In this document: piece after piece, positions 51,541 to 61,437 of the stretch | Numbering within the stretch: position 1 is the stretch's first letter | Layout: every line of letters starts with the position of its first letter | Assembly (NCBI RefSeq): GCF_011170125.1 | Contig: NZ_BLLN01000005.1 | Location: 930,001 to 994,000, forward strand | Direction of reading: 5' to 3' | Length of the DNA stretch: 64,000 nt | Source of the DNA: Streptomyces diastaticus subsp. diastaticus | Lineage (GTDB): Bacteria > Actinomycetota > Actinomycetes > Streptomycetales > Streptomycetaceae | Program-made: the position numbers and the translations under genes | The notes under the pieces: generated by a model | What the model was told of the DNA's origin: nothing | Databases searched by the model: none | What the model saw: the letters and a program-made list of their open reading frames with translations, nothing else

Positions 51541-53652
51541 TCAGGTGCCCCCGGCGAGGGCGGCCCGGACCTTGTCCGGAGTCAGGGGCAGGGAGCGGAA
51601 GCGGACGCCGGTGGCGTGGTGGGCGGCGTTGCCGACGGCCGCCGCCATGCCGACGATGCCGATCTCGCCGATGCCCTTGCCGCCGACCGGGTTGAGGTGC
51701 GGGTCCCGCTCGTCGAACCAGCCCGCGTCGATGGCGGGTGGCGCGGGCACGTCGGCGCTGACCGGTACGTGGTAGGCGGCGAGGTCGCGCTCGACGAAAC
51801 CGCCGAAGGCCGGGTCGAGGGTGCTGCGCTCGGTGAGGGCCATGCCGATCCCCATCACCATGCCGCCGAGGAACTGGGAGCGGGCGGTACGGGCGTTGAG
51901 GATGCGCCCCGCCGCGAAGTGGCTGTAGGCGCGCAGCACCCGGACCTCGCCGGTGTCGGTGTCGACGCGGACCTCGGCGAAGTGGGCACCGAACGCGTGC
52001 CGGGCGTACGGCGATCCGGCCTCCACCGCCTCGGTGGTGTCGGCCTCGGCGGTGAGTCCCCCGGACGGCGGTTCCGGGTTACCCGCGAGGCGCCGGGCCA
52101 GCGTGGTGCACGCCTCGTGGACGGCCCACCCCCAGGAGGCGGTCCCGGAGGAGCCGCCGGCCAGCGGGGCCCGGGGCAGGTCGCTGTCGCCGATCTCGAC
52201 GCGCAGGCGGTCGCCGGGGACGCCGAGGGCGTCGGCCGCGATCTGGCCGAGGACGGTGCGGGCGCCGGTGCCGATGTCGGTGGCGTTGACCCGTACGCGG
52301 TATCCGCCGTCGGGCAGCGCGGTGGCCGAGGCCCGGCACGGGGAGACCAGGACCGGGTAGGTGGCGGCGGCGACGCCGGTACCGGTCAGGCGTGGCCCCT
52401 CGCGGCGTACGCCGGGGCGCGGGTCGCGGTCCTGCCAGCCGAAGCGGCGGGCACCCTCGCGCAGGCACTCCACCAGGTGGCGGCTGCTGAACGGGCGGCC
52501 GCTGTCGGGCTCGTCCGCCGGGTCGTTGCGCACCCGCAGCTCGACGGGGTCCAGCCCGGCCCGCTCGGCGAGTTCGTCCATGGCCGCCTCAAGGGCGTAC
52601 ATGCCGGACGCCTCGCCGGGGGCGCGCATCCAGGAGGGGGTGGCCACGTCGAGGGGGACCACCTCGTGGACGGTGCTGCTGTGCGGCGAGCCGTACATGA
52701 CGCGGGCGGGAACGGCGGCCTGCTCGACGAACTCCTTGACGCGCGAGGTGTGGGTGAGCGCCGTGTGCTCGACGGAGAGCAGTCTGCCGTCGGAGTCGGC
52801 GCCGAGCCGCACCCGGTGCAGGGTGGGCGCCCGGTGGCCGACGGAGGCGGGCAGGTCCCGGCGGGGCAGGGCGAGGGTGACGGGGCGTCCGGTGTGGCGG
52901 GCGGCGAGCGCGGCGAGGACGACGTGCGGGCGCGGGGTGCCCTTGGAACCGAAGCCGCCTCCGACGTGCGCGGAGGTGACGGTGACGCGCTCCTCGGGGA
53001 GGTCGAAGACCTGGGCGAGGGCGGCACGGACGGCGTTGCCGCCCTGGCTGGAGTCGTGCGCCGTGAGGTGGCCGTCGGCCCAGAAGGCGGTGGCGGCGTG
53101 CGGTTCCATCGGGTGGTTGTGCAGCGGCGGCACGTCGTAGGCGGCGTCGACCCGGACCGGCGCGTCGGCGAAGGCGCCCGGTGCGTCGCCGCGTTCGCGG
53201 ACGGCGGGGTGACCGCCGTTGGCGTTCTCGGGCACGTAGCGGTCCGGGTGGTCGCGGGTGAGGGTGACGTCGTGCGGCCGGGTGTCATAGCTGACGCGGA
53301 CGGCCTGGGCGCCCGCGCGGGCGGCCTCCAGCGTCTCGGCCACCACGAGCGCGACGATCCAGCCGCGGTGCGGGACGTCGGCGTTCTGGAGGACGTCGAG
53401 CACCGGGTCGTCGGCCGGGGCGAGGGGCGGGGTGTTCTCGGCGGTGAGGACGGCGAGCACGCCGGGCAGCGCCAGGGCCGCCGTGTCGTCCACCGAACGG
53501 ACACTGCCGGCGGCGACGGTGGCCGGCACCGGCCAGGCGTGGGCGCGTCCCGGCGGCGCGTACTCGGCGGCGTACCGCGCGGCACCGGCGACCTTGTCCC
53601 GGCCTTCGCGGCGCGGGACGCCCGTACCGAGCTCCGGGGTGGTGTCAGTCAT
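51541..53652 (-). CDS. Molybdenum-binding subunit of xanthine oxidase-family aldehyde/purine hydroxylase (PaoC-like)
   Basis: Catalytic Mo subunit, 703 residues. N-terminal aldehyde oxidase/xanthine dehydrogenase a/b hammerhead (about 8-110), then the molybdopterin domains: SAHVGGGFGSKG, the RAPGEASGMYALEAAMDELAE substrate-channel region, GTGARTVLGQIAADALG, GSSGTASWGW, and the terminal GGKGIGEIGIVG whose Glu is the conserved base at the Mo. The KGIGEIGIVG form and the FAD partner's Cys insert point to the PaoABC/YagTSR branch, which oxidises aldehydes, rather than classic xanthine dehydrogenase. Stop of a MocA-like gene lies 25 bp away, convergent. Confidence 0.92.
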   Translation of the reverse strand: MTDTTPELGTGVPRREGRDKVAGAARYAAEYAPPGRAHAWPVPATVAAGSVRSVDDTAALALPGVLAVLTAENTPPLAPADDPVLDVLQNADVPHRGWIVALVVAETLEAARAGAQAVRVSYDTRPHDVTLTRDHPDRYVPENANGGHPAVRERGDAPGAFADAPVRVDAAYDVPPLHNHPMEPHAATAFWADGHLTAHDSSQGGNAVRAALAQVFDLPEERVTVTSAHVGGGFGSKGTPRPHVVLAALAARHTGRPVTLALPRRDLPASVGHRAPTLHRVRLGADSDGRLLSVEHTALTHTSRVKEFVEQAAVPARVMYGSPHSSTVHEVVPLDVATPSWMRAPGEASGMYALEAAMDELAERAGLDPVELRVRNDPADEPDSGRPFSSRHLVECLREGARRFGWQDRDPRPGVRREGPRLTGTGVAAATYPVLVSPCRASATALPDGGYRVRVNATDIGTGARTVLGQIAADALGVPGDRLRVEIGDSDLPRAPLAGGSSGTASWGWAVHEACTTLARRLAGNPEPPSGGLTAEADTTEAVEAGSPYARHAFGAHFAEVRVDTDTGEVRVLRAYSHFAAGRILNARTARSQFLGGMVMGIGMALTERSTLDPAFGGFVERDLAAYHVPVSADVPAPPAIDAGWFDERDPHLNPVGGKGIGEIGIVGMAAAVGNAAHHATGVRFRSLPLTPDKVRAALAGGT

Positions 53653-53678
53653 CTCGACGGCCTTCCATGGACGGGGCC

Positions 53679-54665
53679 CTACGGCCGGGTGAGGCCGAGC
53701 AGGACGGTGCGGGCGAGGTCGCGGGCGAGGCCGATCTTGAAGACGTTGTCGCGCAGCGGCTCGGCGGCGGTCAGCTCCGCGTCGAGCGCGGCGGTCACCC
53801 GCTCCTCGGTGAGCACCCGCCCGGTCAGCTCCGTCTCGGCGCGCCAGGCCCGCCACGGCCGGTGGGCCACCCCGCCGAGGGCGATCCGCACCTGCTCGGC
53901 GGAGCCGTCGGCGCGCTGGGTGAGCTGGGCGGCCACGGAGACGAGCGCGAAGGCGTACGAGGCCCGGTCGCGCACCTTGCGGTAGGCGGCCCGGGTGCCC
54001 TCGGGCGGCGCGGGGAGGCGGACGGCGGTCACGATCTCGCCGGGCCGAAGGACGGTGTCGCGCTCGGGCAGTTCGCCGGGGAGCCGGTGGAACTCGGTGA
54101 CCGGGACGACGCGCTCCCCCTCAGGCCCGGTGGTCTCCACCTCGGCGTCGGCCGCGGCCAGCGCGACCGCCAGGTCGGAGGGGTGGGTGGCGATGCAGGC
54201 CGTCGAGTGGCCGAGGACGGCGTGCTCGCGGTGGACGCCCTCGCGGGCCGCGCATCCGGTGCCCGGCTCCCGCTTGTTGCAGGGCATGGAGAGGTCCTGG
54301 AAGTAGGCGCAGCGGGTCCGCTGGAGCAGGTTGCCGCCGGTGGTGGCGGCGTTGCGCAGTTGCGCCGAGGCTCCGGCGAGCAGTGCCTCGCAGACCGCGG
54401 GGTGGCGGACCCGCAGGACCGGGTGGGCGGCGAGGTCGCTGTTGCGCACCAGCGCCCCGACCCGCAGCGCGCCGCCGGCCTCCTCGGTGACGGTGTCCAT
54501 CGGCAGCCGCGTGATGTCCACCAGCGTGTCGGGGGCCTCGACTCCGTGTTTCATCAGGTCGACCAGGTTGGTCCCGCCCGCGAGGTAACGTGAGCCGGCC
54601 CGGCCGCCGTGGGCGCGGGCGGCCTCGCCGGCGTCGGCGGCCCGGACATAGGTGAAGGTCCGCAT
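53679..54665 (-). CDS. FAD subunit of the molybdenum hydroxylase, with 4Fe-4S insert (PaoB-like)
   Basis: A 328-residue FAD-binding subunit. FAD loops [15 protein letters not shown] (about 28-42) and [13 protein letters not shown] (about 107-119). The stretch from 119 to 157 has four Cys (119, 129, 138, 157) in the pattern [26 protein letters not shown], the insert that holds a 4Fe-4S cluster in PaoB and 4-hydroxybenzoyl-CoA reductase-type subunits and is absent from xanthine dehydrogenase FAD domains. Electrons would pass Mo, 2Fe-2S, FAD, with the extra cluster nearby. Overlaps the 2Fe-2S gene by one base. Confidence 0.92.
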   Translation of the reverse strand: MRTFTYVRAADAGEAARAHGGRAGSRYLAGGTNLVDLMKHGVEAPDTLVDITRLPMDTVTEEAGGALRVGALVRNSDLAAHPVLRVRHPAVCEALLAGASAQLRNAATTGGNLLQRTRCAYFQDLSMPCNKREPGTGCAAREGVHREHAVLGHSTACIATHPSDLAVALAAADAEVETTGPEGERVVPVTEFHRLPGELPERDTVLRPGEIVTAVRLPAPPEGTRAAYRKVRDRASYAFALVSVAAQLTQRADGSAEQVRIALGGVAHRPWRAWRAETELTGRVLTEERVTAALDAELTAAEPLRDNVFKIGLARDLARTVLLGLTRP

Positions 54666-55210
54666 CAGCTCAGGTCCCGTACGGCGTCGACGATGTTCGG
54701 ATAGGCCCCGCACCGGCAGAGGTTGCCGCTGAGCCGCTCGCGGATCTCGTCACCGGTGAGCGGTACGGGTTCTCCCACCGGGTGGCCGGGGTCGGTGACG
54801 GCCGAGGGCCTCCCCTGCGCGGCCTCCTCGAGGACGGCCACCGTCGAACAGATCTGGCCGGGCGTGCAGTACCCGCACTGGAAGGCGTCCCGGTCGAGGA
54901 ACGCCTGCTGCACCGGATGCGGTCCGCCGTCCCCGGCGAGCCCTTCCACCGTGGTGACCCGCGCCCCGTCCAGCGCCACCGCGAGGAGCAGGCAGCTGTT
55001 GACCCGGCGCCCGTCCACCAGCACGGTGCAGGCACCGCACTGCCCGTGGTCGCACCCCTTCTTGGACCCGGTCAGCCCGAGCCCCTCCCGCAGCACGTCG
55101 AGGAGTGCCGCCCGGTTGTCGAGGCGCAACTCGTGCCGCTCCCCGTTGACTTCGAGGGTGACGGACGAGGTCTCCCCCGTATCCGGCGTTCCCAGCCCTA
55201 CGGCCACCAC
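54665..55210 (-). CDS. 2Fe-2S subunit of the molybdenum hydroxylase (PaoA-like)
   Basis: A 181-residue electron-transfer subunit. Plant-type 2Fe-2S domain: [22 protein letters not shown] (four Cys), and helical domain: [10 protein letters not shown] with [11 protein letters not shown] (four Cys). GTG at 55210 is chosen because AGGAAGG sits 5 bp upstream and the family begins just after; a GTG at 55285 would add a leader. No twin-arginine signal is seen, so unlike E. coli PaoA it should work in the cytoplasm. First gene of the three-gene operon. Confidence 0.92.
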   Translation of the reverse strand: MVAVGLGTPDTGETSSVTLEVNGERHELRLDNRAALLDVLREGLGLTGSKKGCDHGQCGACTVLVDGRRVNSCLLLAVALDGARVTTVEGLAGDGGPHPVQQAFLDRDAFQCGYCTPGQICSTVAVLEEAAQGRPSAVTDPGHPVGEPVPLTGDEIRERLSGNLCRCGAYPNIVDAVRDLS

Positions 55211-55467
55211 GACCACCTTCCTCAGCTGCGGCGAGGACCACCGCACGGTCGAGCCGGCCCCTCCCGCCTCTCCACCCTCAGCCACCTCACCCCGCTCCGC
55301 CCGCCGGACAGCGCGAACGTGTGGCGACCGCCCGCCTCAGCCGGCCGGCGCTCGTCGAGGCCGGCGCCCCCCGCGGGTAGGAGGAGTGCACGAACCGCGG
55401 CCCCGGCCACTTGTAGTCATCCCCATGGCACCCAGAGCCACCTTCTGTCGACCAGAAGATTCTCGAC

Positions 55468-55484
55468 GTCAACAGAACATTGAA
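55468..55484. promoter_or_regulatory. AllR-type operator upstream of malate synthase
   Basis: GTCAACAGAACATTGAA matches the reverse complement of the allantoinase operator at 15 of 17 positions. It overlaps the -35 hexamer of the aceB promoter, so AllR should repress malate synthase when no allantoin is available. Confidence 0.85.
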
Positions 55485-55508
55485 CTTCCACCATGAGGAA
55501 ACTAGTAT
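55480..55508 (+). promoter_or_regulatory. Promoter of malate synthase
   Basis: TTGAAC (55480-55485), 17-bp spacer, TAGTAT (55503-55508), close to consensus. Start point near 55515; the leader to the ATG is about 150 nt. Confidence 0.75.
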
Positions 55509-55667
55509 CCACTGATCAGAACCACTGTCCCCGACAACGGCTCTCCGAAAGCCCTGAATCCCCCCTGGCACCCGGTGCCGCCGCCCACCCGGGCGGCCCC
55601 GCGCCCGCCGAGCGACCCAAGGACCGGCCCCGCCCGGGGCCCACCCACGCTGAAGGAAGTGACAGTC

Positions 55668-57308
<1,641 letters not shown>

Positions 57309-57327
57309 CCCGGCCGCACCCCGCCCC

Positions 57328-57362
57328 GCCTGTGCCCCGGCGCCCGCCGCCGGGGCACAGGC
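57328..57362. terminator. Bidirectional terminator after malate synthase
   Basis: A perfect 15-bp stem (57328-57342 with 57348-57362) and 5-nt loop between the convergent aceB (stop 57308) and HipA-like gene (stop 57377). Confidence 0.9.
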
Positions 57363-57376
57363 AGGCCGGCCCCGGC

Positions 57377-58309
57377 TCAGCCCAGGTGCCGGGACCAGTC
57401 GGGCGCCGCGTCCGGCTTGCCGTGCAGATCCGGTACGTGCTGGAGCCAGGCGGGCCGCCCGGCCCGGGTGGCCGCGGCCCGCTCGGCGTCGGCCTCGGCG
57501 AGCTGCCGGGCCGAGGGGAACTCCACCGGCAGCCACTGTCCGGAGACGGCGGCCCGCTCCGCGAGCTGCCGTACGTACGCCTCGCGCAGCTCGTCGGGCG
57601 AGGCGAAGCCGGGCTCACCGGCCAGCCAGGCGTCGGGGACGAGCGCGGTGACCTCGCGGAGCAGGTCGTGGGTGACCCGGGGCGCCAGTTCCGCGTCGGC
57701 CTCGGCGACCTGGGGCGCGTAGCCGCCGAGGGCGTGGTGCCGGAAGTCGTACCGCTTGCTCACCGCTCCCGCGGCGCTGTCCCACCGGTGGTGGAAGACG
57801 AGGGCCGCCCCGTGGTCGATCAGCCAGAGCCGCCGCGGGGAGCGCGGTGTCCCGGGCGGGGGCCAGATCATGAGGTTGGTGCTGTGCACCGTCCGGTCGA
57901 CGTTGGCCGTCAGCGCGTCGAGCCACACCACCCGTCCCGCCTCCAGCGGGTCGACCGCCAGGTCGCCGGGCTGGAAGTCCACCGCTCCCGGCAGCAGGTC
58001 CATGCCGAGGTTGAGCCCGGCGCTGGCGCGCACCAGGTCCTGCACCTCCTGGTGCGGCTCGTCCCGCGCCACCACCGGGTCGAAGTCGACCAGCACCAGC
58101 TCCGGCACCCGCAGGCCGAGCCGCCGCGCCAGCTCCCCCACGACGATCTCGGCGACCAGCGCCTTGCGCCCCTGCGCCGCTCCGGTGAACTTGACGACGT
58201 ACGTGCCCAGGTCGTCCGCCTCGACGACGCCGGGGACCGACCCGCCGGCGGTCAGCGGTTGCACGTAGCGGGTCGCGGTGATCTCTCTCAGCGTCTTCCC
58301 AGGCCCCAC
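57377..58309 (-). CDS. HipA-like kinase (HipA_2 family)
   Basis: A 310-residue protein with a HipA-type kinase fold: TYVVKFTGAAQGRKALVAEIVVGELARRLGL (ATP-binding Lys and helix), VWLDALTANVDRTVHSTNLMIW (catalytic-loop region, D-xxx-N-xDR) and RLWLIDHGAALVFHH (DxG-type metal motif as IDHG). The AALRP-type C-terminal helix is short. HipA_2 proteins are usually followed by a DUF3037 gene; none is present here. Role unknown: kinase of translation factors, or a toxin relative. GTG at 58309 has GGAGAAG upstream. Confidence 0.83.
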   Translation of the reverse strand: MGPGKTLREITATRYVQPLTAGGSVPGVVEADDLGTYVVKFTGAAQGRKALVAEIVVGELARRLGLRVPELVLVDFDPVVARDEPHQEVQDLVRASAGLNLGMDLLPGAVDFQPGDLAVDPLEAGRVVWLDALTANVDRTVHSTNLMIWPPPGTPRSPRRLWLIDHGAALVFHHRWDSAAGAVSKRYDFRHHALGGYAPQVAEADAELAPRVTHDLLREVTALVPDAWLAGEPGFASPDELREAYVRQLAERAAVSGQWLPVEFPSARQLAEADAERAAATRAGRPAWLQHVPDLHGKPDAAPDWSRHLG

Positions 58310-58614
58310 GACTTCTCCGCCTCACCTTCCACGACAAGCCCCAGCGCCCAGCGGTCCGCCGACGGCGGTGCGGCCGCTGGCGCCGGCCGCCGGCATGAAG
58401 TGCGCATGGTGGCCCAGTGTGACGCAGGACGGGAGTGCCGAGCCAGCGGGCCGCTCCGCCCCGGACCCCGGCACGCCCGCCACGGGACGCGTCCGGCCCG
58501 GCACTCGGCACAGAGGTGCCCTGGCAGGACGTCCACCGGGCCACGTGCACGAGGCCCGGCTCTCGGCGGGACCGGGGCGGGACCGCTCCCGCCGTCCGGG
58601 CGGGCGGGCGCGCC
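58310..58614. other. Spacer of about 300 bp with no recognised gene
   Basis: Includes the promoter side of the HipA-like gene and the degraded upstream part of the MmyB-type relic; frames here are short and without known motifs. Confidence 0.4.
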
Positions 58615-58872
58615 GAGGAACTGCGTGACCTCCTCCTGGACCGCAGCGAGGAGTTCGCCTCGCTCTGGAGCGCTCACGAGATCGACGTTCCCCGCGTCGA
58701 CCCCAAGCGCCTGCGCCACCCGGAACTGGGCGTGCTCACCCTGCAGTGCCAGGTACTGCTGGACCCGGAACAGAACCAGACGCTCCTGGTGTACACGGCC
58801 GCCCCGGGGTCGGCGGACGACGAGAGGCTGCGCCTGCTGCCGGTACTGGGGGCACGCCCCGTGGGCACCTGA
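58615..58872 (+). pseudogene. C-terminal relic of an XRE/MmyB-type regulator
   Basis: The frame reads EELRDLLLDRSEEFASLWSA, KRLRHPELGVLTLQCQVLL and QTLLVYTAAPGSADDERLRL, the end of the MmyB-like ligand-binding domain of streptomycete XRE regulators. The N-terminal HTH and the first part of the ligand domain are missing; upstream is unrelated proline/arginine-rich sequence. Only about 85 of ~280 residues remain. Confidence 0.72.
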
Positions 58873-59466
58873 CCGGTCCCGCCGCCGCTCCTCCGCCGTG
58901 CCGCCGCAGGAGCCCCGGCACGGCCGACGTGGCGGTGGTACGACAGCCGGCTGAGCACCCGCGCGACGAGACGGGTGGCCGGGACGACAGGTGAGCCAAC
59001 AGCGTGCCGGCGCCCTGCGCGTGGCCCGAGCCACCTGCCCGACCACCTCGCGGAGCGTCGCGTGCGTCTCCGCCGCGGGGATCGGGTGCCCCGTGTGGCG
59101 GCCGCCGGCCACGCGGCCGTCGTGCCACCGGACGCCCGGCCGGGCACGGGTGGGTGCCCGGCCCGCTGCCGGACGCGGGCCGGCTGCGCCGACGGCGTCC
59201 GGGGTGCCGCGCCGGTACCACGCCGCACGGAACCGTGCCGCGGGTTCCCCAGGCCGCTGAGCGCCCGGCCGGGGGAGTTCGTGCGCGCGGTCCGGCGGTA
59301 CGCCTCGGGGCGGCCCGGACGCGTGGGCCGACGGCGCATCTCCCCCTCGGCCACCCGGCGCGCCAGGTGATCGGGCAGCCCGTGGACACCCTTGTCACGG
59401 CGTCGGCCGCAGAGGCCGGGGCACCGCTCCGCGGCCCGCCCGCACCGGGGGGCGCGGCAAGCATCC
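58873..59466. other. Intergenic region of about 590 bp, no gene recognised
   Basis: Open frames exist on both strands but are arginine-rich and lack motifs or ribosome-binding sites. Probably decayed DNA continuing from the MmyB relic. No repeats or hairpins stand out. Confidence 0.45.
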
Positions 59467-60369
59467 TCAGAACGCCCCCCGGTCGGCGAGACCGGTCACC
59501 ACGTCGCGGACCGCGTGCAGGGCGGGGTTGTCGTCGCCCGCCCGCCAGGCCGCGACGAGTTCGACCGGCTCGCCTTCGACCCCCACCACCGGGCGTAGCA
59601 CGACGCCGTCCAGCTTGAGCGCCTCCGCGGCGCGGGGTACCAGGGCGAGCCCCAGCTCCGCGCGGACCAGCGCGAGGATCGTGTGCACCTGGCTGAGGTA
59701 GTGCACGTAGCGCGGGACGACTTCCGCCCGGCGGAAGACCCCGACCAGCACCTCGTAGAAGTAGCGGGCCTCGGCGGGCGAGTACATGACGAACGGTTCT
59801 CCGTCGAGGTCGCTGATGTGAGGAGTGCGGTCCGGTGCGGCGAGCGGGTGGCCGGCGGGCGCCGCGACCAGCAGGGCCTCGCGGTGCAGCGGATGGTGGG
59901 CGATCCCGGTGCCGGGTACCGGCGGGCGGACCAGCCCGAGGTCCAGCTCTCCGGAGCGCAGCTCCTCCAGTTGCGCTCCGGAGACCCGCTCGCGCAGCAC
60001 CAGTCCGACGCCGGGCAGCTCGGCGTGGACGGCCCCCACGATGCCGTCGAGCACGGAGTGCGCCGCCGACGCGGTGAACCCGAGCGCCACGGTCCCGACC
60101 TCGCCCTCCAGCGTCCGCCGCACGGACAGCGCCGCCTGCTCCGAGAGCCCGAGGATGCGCCGGGCATCACCGAGGAAGGCCTGCCCGGCCGCGGTGAGCC
60201 GGACGGACCGGCCGGCCCGGTCGAACAACTCGACACCCAGCTCACGCTCCAGGAGCTGGATGCGCCGGGACAGCGGCGGCTGGGTCATCGACAGCCGCTC
60301 CGCCGCCCGTCCGTAGTGCAGCGTCTCGGCGACGGCCACGAAGCTTTCCAGCTGACTCAAGGTGAACAT
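59467..60369 (-). CDS. LysR-family transcriptional regulator
   Basis: A 300-residue LysR regulator: HTH at about 3-62 (LSQLESFVAVAETLHYGRAAERLSMTQPPLSRRIQLLERELGVELFDRAG) and a two-lobe effector domain (about 90-295). Divergent from the dehydratase gene, it probably activates the sugar-acid module in response to its substrate. CATAAT lies six bases before the ATG, so its mRNA is probably leaderless. Operator-like sequences overlap its start. Confidence 0.93.
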   Translation of the reverse strand: MFTLSQLESFVAVAETLHYGRAAERLSMTQPPLSRRIQLLERELGVELFDRAGRSVRLTAAGQAFLGDARRILGLSEQAALSVRRTLEGEVGTVALGFTASAAHSVLDGIVGAVHAELPGVGLVLRERVSGAQLEELRSGELDLGLVRPPVPGTGIAHHPLHREALLVAAPAGHPLAAPDRTPHISDLDGEPFVMYSPAEARYFYEVLVGVFRRAEVVPRYVHYLSQVHTILALVRAELGLALVPRAAEALKLDGVVLRPVVGVEGEPVELVAAWRAGDDNPALHAVRDVVTGLADRGAF

Positions 60370-60394
60370 CGATCCATTATGCGCATCAATCGAT
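60368..60394. promoter_or_regulatory. Probable LysR operator
   Basis: ATCGAT at 60368-60373 and 60389-60394 flank the 8-bp palindrome ATGCGCAT (60379-60386), almost symmetrically. This dyad sits at the lysR start and upstream of the dehydratase promoter, where LysR recognition and autoregulation sites usually lie. Confidence 0.5.
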
Positions 60395-60406
60395 ACGTAA
60401 GAAGTG

Positions 60407-60436
60407 TTGGACGTGCATCAGTTTCGTTCCTATGGT
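60407..60436 (+). promoter_or_regulatory. Promoter of the dehydratase operon
   Basis: TTGGAC (60407-60412), 18-bp spacer, TATGGT (60431-60436). Start point near 60443; the leader is about 36 nt. Confidence 0.55.
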
Positions 60437-60478
60437 CATCGAAATCGCTGTTCTGCACGTCTGCGGAAGGAAACGCTC

Positions 60479-61405
60479 ATGCCCACCCACACCCCGACCG
60501 AGCTTGCCGAACGCCTCGGCTCCGGGCTGCTGTCGTTTCCCGTCACCCACTTCACGCCCGGCCTGGCGTTCGACGAGACCGCCTACCGGGACAACATCGC
60601 CCGCATGAGCGAGTACGACATCGCCGCCCTGTTCGCGGCCGGCGGGACCGGGGAGTTCTTCTCTCTGACCCCGCAGGAGGTCGGCACCGTGCTGCGGGCA
60701 GCCGTGGAGAGCGCCCCCTCCGGCACGCCCATCCTCGCCCCGGCCGGGCACGGCACCGCCCAGGCGGTCGCCATGGCGCGCGACGCCGAAGCGGTCGGCG
60801 CCGACGGTGTCCTGCTCTTCCCGCCGTACCTGACCGAGGCGTCCTCGGACGGCCTGACCGCCCATGTGCGGGCGGTCTGCGAGGCGACCTCGCTGGGCGT
60901 GGTCCTCTACAGCCGCGCCAACGCCGTCTACACCGCCGACACGGTGGCGGCCCTCGCCGACGCCTGCCCCAACCTGATCGGCCTCAAGGACGGGGTCGGT
61001 GACCTGGAGCGGATCACCCAGATCCGGTCGCGACTCGCCGACCGCCTGGTGTACATCGGCGGCCTGCCGACCGCGGAGACCTTCGCGCTGCCCTACCTGG
61101 AACTGGGAGCCACGACCTACAGTTCCGCCATCTTCAACTTCCTCCCCGACTTCGCCCTGGCCTTCTACCAGGCGGTCCGGGCACGGGACCGGGCGAAGGT
61201 GCAGACCATGCTCGACCGCGTGGTACTCCCCTACACCGCGATCCGCGACCGCAAGCCGGGCTACGCGGTCAGCATCGTGAAGGCCGGGATGGATCTGACC
61301 GGACACCCCGCCGGCCCGGTACGGCCGCCCCTGACCGACCTGGACGAGGCGGAGCGCGAACTGCTCGCCGGGGTCATCGAGGCCTCACGCCTCGCCGTCG
61401 CCTGA
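60479..61405 (+). CDS. 5-dehydro-4-deoxyglucarate dehydratase
   Basis: Converts 5-keto-4-deoxyglucarate to 2,5-dioxopentanoate (2-oxoglutarate semialdehyde), water and CO2 in glucarate/galactarate catabolism. A 308-residue DHDPS-family lyase: [70 protein letters not shown] with the Tyr, and the Schiff-base Lys in [10 protein letters not shown] (about 170). ATG 60479 has GAAGGAAA upstream. The next gene, 33 bp on, is the aldehyde dehydrogenase for its product. Confidence 0.94.
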   Translation: MPTHTPTELAERLGSGLLSFPVTHFTPGLAFDETAYRDNIARMSEYDIAALFAAGGTGEFFSLTPQEVGTVLRAAVESAPSGTPILAPAGHGTAQAVAMARDAEAVGADGVLLFPPYLTEASSDGLTAHVRAVCEATSLGVVLYSRANAVYTADTVAALADACPNLIGLKDGVGDLERITQIRSRLADRLVYIGGLPTAETFALPYLELGATTYSSAIFNFLPDFALAFYQAVRARDRAKVQTMLDRVVLPYTAIRDRKPGYAVSIVKAGMDLTGHPAGPVRPPLTDLDEAERELLAGVIEASRLAVA

Positions 61406-61437
61406 CACGCGTCCCCCGCGAAGGAAAGGAGCCACCC

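Larger units (their letters stand above)
55211..55667. other. Divergent promoter region between molybdenum hydroxylase and malate synthase
   Basis: About 455 bp without a credible gene. It holds the AllR-type site, the aceB promoter (separate entries), and an untranslated leader of about 150 nt before malate synthase. The half next to the hydroxylase shows no recognisable operator. Confidence 0.6.

Noticed and set aside
51541-55210. Calling the three-gene molybdenum hydroxylase a xanthine dehydrogenase
   Set aside because: The four-Cys insert in the FAD subunit and the Mo-subunit end favour a PaoABC-type aldehyde oxidoreductase; the purine role is only implied by neighbours.
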